A DNA stretch of 64,000 nucleotides, from NCBI GenBank assembly GCA_019426215.1, contig CM033393.1, positions 29,452,591 to 29,516,590 of the forward strand, written 5' to 3'. Both the position numbers and the translations under genes were made by a program. Numbering within the stretch: the stretch's first letter is position 1; each line of letters begins with the position of its first letter. Shown here in pieces: positions 57,850 to 64,000 of the stretch. The notes under the pieces were generated by a model. It did no database searches and was not told the DNA's origin. It saw only the letters and a list, made by a program, of their open reading frames with translations. Source of the stretch: Buddleja alternifolia (Eukaryota > Streptophyta > Magnoliopsida > Lamiales > Scrophulariaceae).

Positions 57850-60140
57850 GGAGGCTGAAGAATAAGTCAAGATCTTTAGTATTGCTCACCAACATCCTCG
57901 CCACATAATTTTTTGTTTCCTCATCAATCTAGGTATCCCCCTTAATGCCTCATAGACAACTTTTTGTTTTTCAGATGCATCAAACTCGTAACCTATGTGT
58001 TTTGGTAATTTCACCTAGTCTCTGGTTTGTGTCGGTGAATTACTAGTCCATCATATCAACAATCCTCTCGTTAGACTTATTTCTCTTCGAAGATTATTTC
58101 TTTTTGCTCGCATCAAGCAAATCATCAGCAACTGTGTAGGAATCTTCAACATGCTCACCCATAGCGCGATCTTTCCCAAAGATTTCACACCAAGCTCGAT
58201 AAAATAAAAATGATTTGAACCTCATAGACTGTAGTTCATGCATAGGAATACATCTAACAATATGAAGACAAGTCAAATTAGTAGATGTATTGATAAGCTC
58301 ATAATTTAAGTCTTTTTGGTCCCCACTTCACTTGGTTTTGATATATTTTGAGCCACTTAATATTACATTATGCTTTACTTTTTGTCTATTGTGTTGTGTA
58401 GGATGAACAGATGATTCAAGCATAAAAACTGAAGAAATAAAGTCAAATTGAGCTTAAAAATGAAATAGAGAAACAAAAGAAGATAAATTTGGATGGAGTT
58501 TTCTCAACCAGCCATTTGTGATGCAATTTCAATGACTTCAATGAATGAATCAGATTTTAATGTCTTCTCGAGAGTTGTAGATATATCTCTGGATTTTCAT
58601 TGCAACTTGAATCACCTCAATCTGAGGTCTGTAGAGAAAGTTACAGTCAATATATGAAAACTGCAGATTCGTCACAGCATCCGCGATACCGCATCATCCA
58701 AATTGCGCGGCATCAATGAACAAATTGTTTGTCTGAAAAGCTGAATCTGATGCCTCAACGTGATACCGCAAAATCACGAGCTCGGACAACAACTAATAAA
58801 TACGCACTTTAGGTCATAAATTGCCTATCTAGATTTAGTATAGCCGTTTTTCACCTAAAAAACACACATAGAAGATAGAGAGAAGCTGGAAGGAATAAAA
58901 AGCTTGGACGAATCCACCGTTGTCTATGAAAATGAGTAATTCAAGCGAGATCACCCAATTAAGGATATTCTCAAGAAAGTTTTCAATTACATTTCTTTGA
59001 TTAGGTTTTACCATGTCTTTGAAATTAATTGTTTGCTTTTTAGATCTTGTCATGAACTAATCTCCTTTGACTAAGGCCATGTGAAGGCTAATTAGAATGT
59101 TTAATTTATGAATATTATTCTTATGAATTAATTTTGTTTAAGGCTATGTGTTCAATACTTGTGCTTAATGCTTTCAATTGTTTGCCCATCAATTGCATGA
59201 TTTTTTGCTTAACTTATATTCCGGGAAGATATAATCTACGAATGCATATAAGAATTGAATACCATATCGTAAAATTGACTTAGGATAGATTCGATTTCTT
59301 TACGTGGCTTTCTGTGCAACGGGGAGTTTCATTGATCATTATTGCATTTTTGTTAGTACGTCATCTCATACAGGGATATAGGTAACTGTTAACAAAGATA
59401 GAACTCTATGTCAAGGAATTCCACATCTGAACAATCTAATAATCTAGTAAGACAAGATTCATGAATTAAACTAAATAGTTGGTTAGATCATGTGCGTTAG
59501 TCGTTTCTCTCATCTGATATTTATTTCTAGTTAATTTCTTTCTTAGTTTAGTTCATAATAGTTTAATTAAACATATCTAACGTTAATATTTATTTAACTT
59601 ATAATTAGATAATACAGCAGTTTCAATACTTAAATATGTTTAGGGTACAATAATCCAGACTTAAAATCTATTATATTACTTGCACAATCTAGTACACTTG
59701 CCAGGTTTTTGCATGTCATGTATTCAATTTGAATTAAAATAAATTGAAATATACCTAACAAATCTTAGTTACCATGATATGTTTATCCCATAACGCATCA
59801 TCGTCAGCAGTTATCACGTAAGCAGTATCATTCCAATTGAAACCAGAACTGGAAAGCATGGTATCCAAACAACTGTAAATTCTTTTCCAAACATGGATCT
59901 TAGAGTGCATATGAGGGTCAGCAGGCAAATTTGTATCTGGAAATACCTTGACCATGGATTGCTTGAGGACAACCTAATACCCTGTCCTGAACCCTTTTTC
60001 ACCTTTTCAACATTTGGTTATGATGTCCTTCAAAGAAGATAGTAGGACTTCTTCCTCTTTGCAAAGACCATATTCTTTGATTTTTATCAGATTTTTTCAC
60101 TGTTTTGCTTGAAAATTGGTTACAACTACCGATCTCCATT
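57850..60140 (-). pseudogene. Harbinger Myb/SANT-like accessory gene, broken
   Basis: On the minus strand, 60140-59755 encodes MEIGSCNQFSSKTVKK, then REEEVLLSSLKDI, two stops, and DPHMHSKIHVWKRIYSCLD with SGFNWNDTAYVITADDDALW, a Myb/SANT-like domain related to the one at 23051. The next exon (about 58280-57850) has FYRAWCEIFGKDRAMGEHVE and DDLLDASKKK, matching the second exon of the same gene type. The intron between them is enlarged by a 1.4 kb solo LTR. Several stops make it a pseudogene. Confidence 0.7.
58291..59718 (+). repeat. Solo gypsy-type LTR
   Basis: 1428 bases from TGATAAGCTCATAATTTAAG to TTTTTGCATGTCA. TGTAT occurs exactly at both sides (58286-58290 and 59719-59723). The start TGATA, the end TGTCA and the CTAGTACACTTGCCA motif near the 3' end resemble the gypsy LTR at 24775, but the body differs. 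No internal region. Confidence 0.88.
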
Positions 60141-60491
60141 TCACCTACATAACAAGTAAATAACGTGGTAGCATAATCTTCAAGAAGCTAATGCTTATAG
60201 GACATTATTACAAATATCAGTCATAAATAAAGATTTGCAACCCATTAACACCAACAGTTCACACCGAAACTAAAAATTAAAATGAAAAACATATGCACGT
60301 TCAAGCCATTTACGCACTTAAAAGTATCAACGACTAATAATCATGCCCACAGTTAAATTATGGTACAATCCGAATACATGCAAAATAATAATTCAAGCAA
60401 AGAGAAATGTTTTACAACTTCGTCCTTTCAATACAATAACTTAACATCAGGCCCGTTATTGATTATACATCAACGTTACTAAGGTGTCCCT

Positions 60492-61825
60492 CTAGATTGA
60501 CGATTGTGTAGAAGCCTCAACAATGTCGATGTAGTCATCAATAACATTTTGTTCAGCAACAAGTTCAAGAATCATGTGCTCTAAAGGGTCCACAAGCATC
60601 TCAGTACGAATAAAGTTGTGAACTAAGCAACATGCAATAATCATGCGGTTTTGCACTTTAATAGGGTAATGCAAATGACTTCTAAGAATACTCCAATGCA
60701 TTTTTTTTAACCATATGCTCGCAATATACAGTTGCGAACTTTGGAATGCACCATATTGAAAAACCCCTCTTTGTTTTGACACGTCAAGTTTCCTGAACCT
60801 CATTCTTTCAAATGATATCTAGTCCTTCTATATGGAGCCAAATATTCCTCCCCATTTGTGTAGCCATTGTCACACAAACAAAATTTTCCTGTCAAAATAA
60901 TAAGTACATAGAAATTCCTACTTATAATATAAACAAGAAAATACAACATATTGCTTATAGTATTTATGCCAACATACCCTTTGGAACGCGCAAACCATTT
61001 TCCCTTATAATTGTCTCGCATAAAATCCTACAATTTGCAGCACTTCCTTCCCAACAAGTTAATACGTAAGTGAAGTTTATACCCATGTTACAGACACCAA
61101 GGACATTAACAGTAATTTCTCCTTTTCTATTGCGGTAACGTCCCTTATTAGATAAGCAAGCCTTGACATTCACATGAGTCCCATCAAGTGGGCCTAGACA
61201 ACCCTAACAAAATATCTATCATATACAAAGCAAAATAAGCTTGAAACTTAATTAGAAAATATAACACCAAGTATAATATTTCATAACTAAATATTAGTAA
61301 CCTTGAGCCATTTCCATCACTCATTTGTACAATCCTCAGGAATAGGCACAGTTTTCACGAGCAACAAATAATGAAGCTTTATAATCGCATCGAGCACAAC
61401 ATTGAAGTGCTTACTAATTGTGCGGCTCAACTTCTTAAAATCAGTCCCCACGATACAATTTTTTTGTGATGTGCAAGTACAGAGAACATAGCTAACTGTT
61501 CACTTACCCTAACATCTCTACTTGGAATAAGACCACTCACATTTTCTACAAGATAACATTATCGACCAAAATCATTCCTACTCATCCTCAAGTTATTAAT
61601 GCAAGCTACATCACTAACTTGAATAATATCTCGCAAGTGTTCAACTTGCTTTGAGACTTTGGAAATCAAGGTATATTGCTTGTAAATTCTACATACAATG
61701 TCACGATGTGCATATCTATGTTGTCGGCAATATTAAAAAATCATAGTAAAGAATATTACACTTTGAGACACAATCTCTGGCAATACGTGTAAGATTTCAT
61801 CATTATTGGTAGAAATATCCATCCT
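60492..61825 (-). pseudogene. PIF/Harbinger transposase fragments
   Basis: Minus-strand reading. From 61825: MDISTNNDEILHVLPEIVSQ. From about 61440: LSRTISKHFNVVLDAIIKLH, LLVKTVPIPEDCTNE, stop, WKWLK, the N-terminal transposase domain. From 61180: HVNVKACLSNKGRYRNRKGE and VNVLGVCN, then WEGSAANCRILCETIIRENG around the second catalytic position. From 61020 to 60800: CLCDNGYTNGEEYLAPYRRT, RYHLKE. From 60803: RFRKLDVSKQRGVF, WSILRSHLHYPIKVQNRMII and LVHNFIRTEMLVDP, ending near 60492. Introns and stops break it; the catalytic residues cannot all be confirmed. Not functional. Confidence 0.8.
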
Positions 61826-61830
61826 ATATC

Positions 61831-62650
61831 AAATGCAAAAGAATTTTCATCCCAAGAAGATATATTAAGAAATTAGCCTTCATCACAATAAATAATTGAC
61901 TTTGAACTTATAATAAAAATACGACATGTGTAAAACAAATAGAACAACTTGCAAATGCATAAAACAAGAACACTCAAGTTTACTACAACAACTAAACTAC
62001 TCAAGATTAGTGTAGAAATTACACACACATGTGGCCTGCTCCTTTCTCACATTAAAATCTAAACAAATAGAGCCAATCGAATTGAATCTTGAAAATTGCA
62101 TAGAGGGAATTATAACATAAATAAAAGCAAACTATGTATTTTTAACCACAAAAAAATACTACATAAATGTAAAGAGTGAGCTTTTTTATACCTTTTCTTC
62201 AAACGAAAAAAGAAAAGCTTCTTTATACCTTGGATATGGTTAGCTCCTTTCAATCGTGGGACTCTTGGTGCCTCAGCAAATAAAGCCATTTTTTTACTTT
62301 AGATCTAGGTTAATATTGACTTATGAGTCTTGTTTATGTATATTTTGGAAGACAAATTAAATTACATACATGCTCGTATATGTACATACACATATACATA
62401 TATATACACCAAGAATTGATTCAAAACTCCATGTTCACATGCCTAAGAAGAGCGAAAAGGTCTATTCACAACTGGTAGTTTCTCCTGTATCGATTTGTTT
62501 GCGGCATTTTTTACTGAACTAGGGCTTCTTTAGGTCTGGGAAGAAGTAGGGTTCACTGAACTTGAGTTGAAAAATATTGAAAATTCAGTTTTGAATCGGG
62601 GCTTATTTAGGTCTGCGAAGAAGTAGGGTTCACTGAAAGGTCAAAAATAA
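61831..62650. other. AT-rich non-coding stretch with short repeats
   Basis: Contains a TA/CA-rich simple sequence (62370-62410) and a 76-base tandem repeat (TTTAGGTCTGSGAAGAAGTA and GGGTTCACTGAA at about 62530 and 62606). No gene recognised; the 5' end of the Harbinger element probably lies here. Confidence 0.55.
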
Positions 62651-63120
62651 ATTTTCTCAAGAAGTAGGTTTTTCTCTTAATCTCTTTCGCTGAGAAGGGT
62701 TTTCCTTAGAAGATGCAATTTGTACTAAGATTTAGGACTCTATAGTATCATTTTTCATTTTCAAATCTCGTTTCTAATGTTGAAAAATATTGAAAATTGA
62801 CTTGTCAAAAGAATATTGATTGATTTAAGTAAAGGAGTGTGGTCCAGTGGTCTACAAGAGCCCAGCCATGTTTGAAATCTAGGAGAAGGGGATGTGGGGT
62901 TTACTCCTACATCCTCCCCTGGGGGGCCCTGCGTTTATTGAGCCCGTCGTCTATGGGTTACCTAGGGCCGATTACCTCCATACGTGGTTTGCGGACTATT
63001 GCGTATGGACAAGTTTGCTCTGCTTAATGACTGGCGGAGATTTACCCTGAGATTTTCAAAATAAAAATAAAAAAATATTGATTTTTGTGTTAGAAATGAG
63101 GGTATGTTTGATGAATTATA
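62651..63120. repeat. Segmental tandem duplication, unit 1
   Basis: From CAAGAAGTAGGTTTTTCTCT to GTATGTTTGATGAATTATAA, repeated immediately as unit 2. The unit carries a SINE. Confidence 0.85.
62821..63070 (+). mobile_element. tRNA-derived SINE, copy 1
   Basis: Pol III-like box A (GTGTGGTCCAGTGG) and a decayed box B (GTTTGAAATCTAG), a body with CCTCCCCTGGG and TGGGTTACCTAGGGC, and an A-rich tail (AAAATAAAAATAAAAAAA). ATATTGATT lies on both sides as a possible target duplication. Confidence 0.7.
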
Positions 63121-63625
63121 AATTTTTTCAAGAAGTAGGTTTTTCTCTTAATCTTTTTTGCTGAGAAGGGTTTTCCTCAGAAGATGCAATTTGTACTAAG
63201 ATTTAGGACTCTATGGTATCATTATCCATTTTCAAATCTCATTTCTAAAGTTGAAAAATATTGAAAATTGACTTGTCAAAAGGATATTGATTGATTGATT
63301 GATTTAAGTAAAGGAGTGTGGTCCAGTGGTCCACAAGACATTTTGCCGTGAGAGCCCACCCAGGTTCGAAACCCAGGAGAAGGAGGTGGCGAGAAGGGGA
63401 TGGGGGGTTTACTCCTACATCCTCCCCTGGGGGCCCCTGCGTTTATTGAGTCAGCCGCCTATGGGTTACCTAGGGCAGATTACCTCCATATGTGGTTCGC
63501 GGGCTATTGCGTATGGACAGGTTTGCTCTGCTAAGTGATTGACGGAGATTTACCCTGAGATTTCCCAAAAAAAAAAAAGATATTGATTTTTGTGTTAGAA
63601 ATGAGAGTATGTTTGATGAATTATA
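63121..63625. repeat. Segmental tandem duplication, unit 2
   Basis: Second copy of unit 1 with small differences, including a GATT expansion before the SINE (about 63290-63305). Confidence 0.85.
63300..63578 (+). mobile_element. tRNA-derived SINE, copy 2
   Basis: Box A GTGTGGTCCAGTGGT and an intact box B (GGTTCGAAACCCAGG), slightly longer 5' part than copy 1, and a poly-A tail (about 63567-63578). It arose with the segmental duplication rather than by a separate insertion, since the flanks are duplicated too. Confidence 0.72.
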
Positions 63626-64000
63626 TTTGTTGCGAATTTTTATACGAAAAACGTGCTAAGAATGAAAATATATTTGGATAAATATTTTTTGAGATGAGTA
63701 GAATAACTAATGATAATCTTATTTTGACATAAAGTAAAATTGATGTGTAGTTACTAGTTAGTAATGTTGATAAATGTGAAGTGATATAATTATTGGGCCT
63801 TACTTTGTAATCTAGTGAATGCGGTTAGGCAATTTCAAGTTAAAAAAGGAAAATAAAAATGCAATGTCGTACTGCTTTAGAATTGACAGTCAAATGAATT
63901 AAATGCTTAATCAGCTTTTTTATTGACAATCTATATTGTACGATTTGAGGTGTTAAAACAAGACTTGTTCTCAATTTTTTATGAATTAGATTCTCAAAAT
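63626..64000. other. Non-coding end of window
   Basis: AT-rich sequence with no recognised gene, repeat or RNA. Confidence 0.6.

Larger units (their letters stand above)
57850..61830 (-). mobile_element. Decayed PIF/Harbinger element, reverse strand
   Basis: Transposase fragments (61825-60492) and a Myb/SANT-like gene (60140-57850) follow each other on the minus strand, the same two-gene plan as the element at 5-24 kb and from the same superfamily. A solo gypsy-type LTR (58291-59718) sits between the two parts of the accessory gene. Terminal repeats were not found, and ends are approximate. Flanks 57343-57849 and 60150-60480 show no other gene. Confidence 0.75.

Noticed and set aside
62834..63030. 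Possible tRNA gene (box A and box B)
   Set aside because: Spacing and body do not fold as a tRNA; the A-rich tail and duplication flanks show a SINE.
1..64000. CRISPR arrays, bacterial operons or defence systems
   Set aside because: No spaced direct repeats of that kind, and all genes are plant nuclear or plant transposon types.

Overview
This is a window of plant nuclear DNA, most likely from an angiosperm. It has intron-containing genes with GT/AG junctions, an AT-rich background, a recognisable plant SWC6/SEF-type gene, a REM-type B3 gene, and dense plant-type transposons (Ty1-copia, Ty3-gypsy, PIF/Harbinger, Helitron-like, SINE). The content looks eudicot. I cannot name the species. No rRNA or tRNA gene, CRISPR array or virus was recognised.

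Host genes are few. (1) A single-exon gene at 2364-3365 (+) encodes a six-segment membrane protein and has a duplicated upstream region. (2) A B3-domain (REM-like) gene lies on the minus strand between about 32384 and 23973. It is split by a 7.2 kb gypsy element and has a tandemly duplicated exon. (3) A four-exon gene at 48483-51374 (+) encodes a 172-residue HIT zinc-finger protein, recognised as SWC6/SEF, a subunit of the SWR1 chromatin-remodelling complex. It is the one clearly intact conserved gene. (4) A decayed Myb/SANT-like gene lies at 52124-53012 (-).

Most of the rest is nested mobile DNA. About 5-23.9 kb is a two-gene PIF/Harbinger element. Its transposase intron holds a 15.6 kb SIRE-like copia element (6369-21975, TSD ACAAG/ACAAA). 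The long env-like 3' region of that element holds a reversed solo copia LTR (16048-17652, TSD GAGCG). From 24775 to 32009 (TSD CCATT) is a gypsy element with gag and protease but no polymerase; its LTRs carry arrays of GC-rich palindromes that also occur inside its gag gene. From about 32.65 to 45.35 kb is a probable Helitron-derived segment with repeated 126-nt exons, split by a 9.1 kb copia element (35628-44741, TSD TTTAA). A short Helitron-like element follows at 46193-47372.

Downstream of SWC6 are two solo copia LTRs (53930-55499, TSD TTTAC; 55651-57342), a decayed reverse-strand Harbinger element (about 57.85-61.83 kb) interrupted by a solo gypsy-type LTR (58291-59718, TSD TGTAT), and a tandem segmental duplication carrying two SINE copies (62651-63625).

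All the large elements look inactive: their genes carry stops and frameshifts. Many of the stops fit C-to-T or G-to-A change of CAA, CAG, CGA or TGG codons, as expected for long-methylated silent transposons. The most unusual points are the in-frame intron-like segments in the SIRE env-like gene, the palindrome arrays shared by the gypsy LTR and gag, and the symmetric exon repeats in the Helitron-like region.
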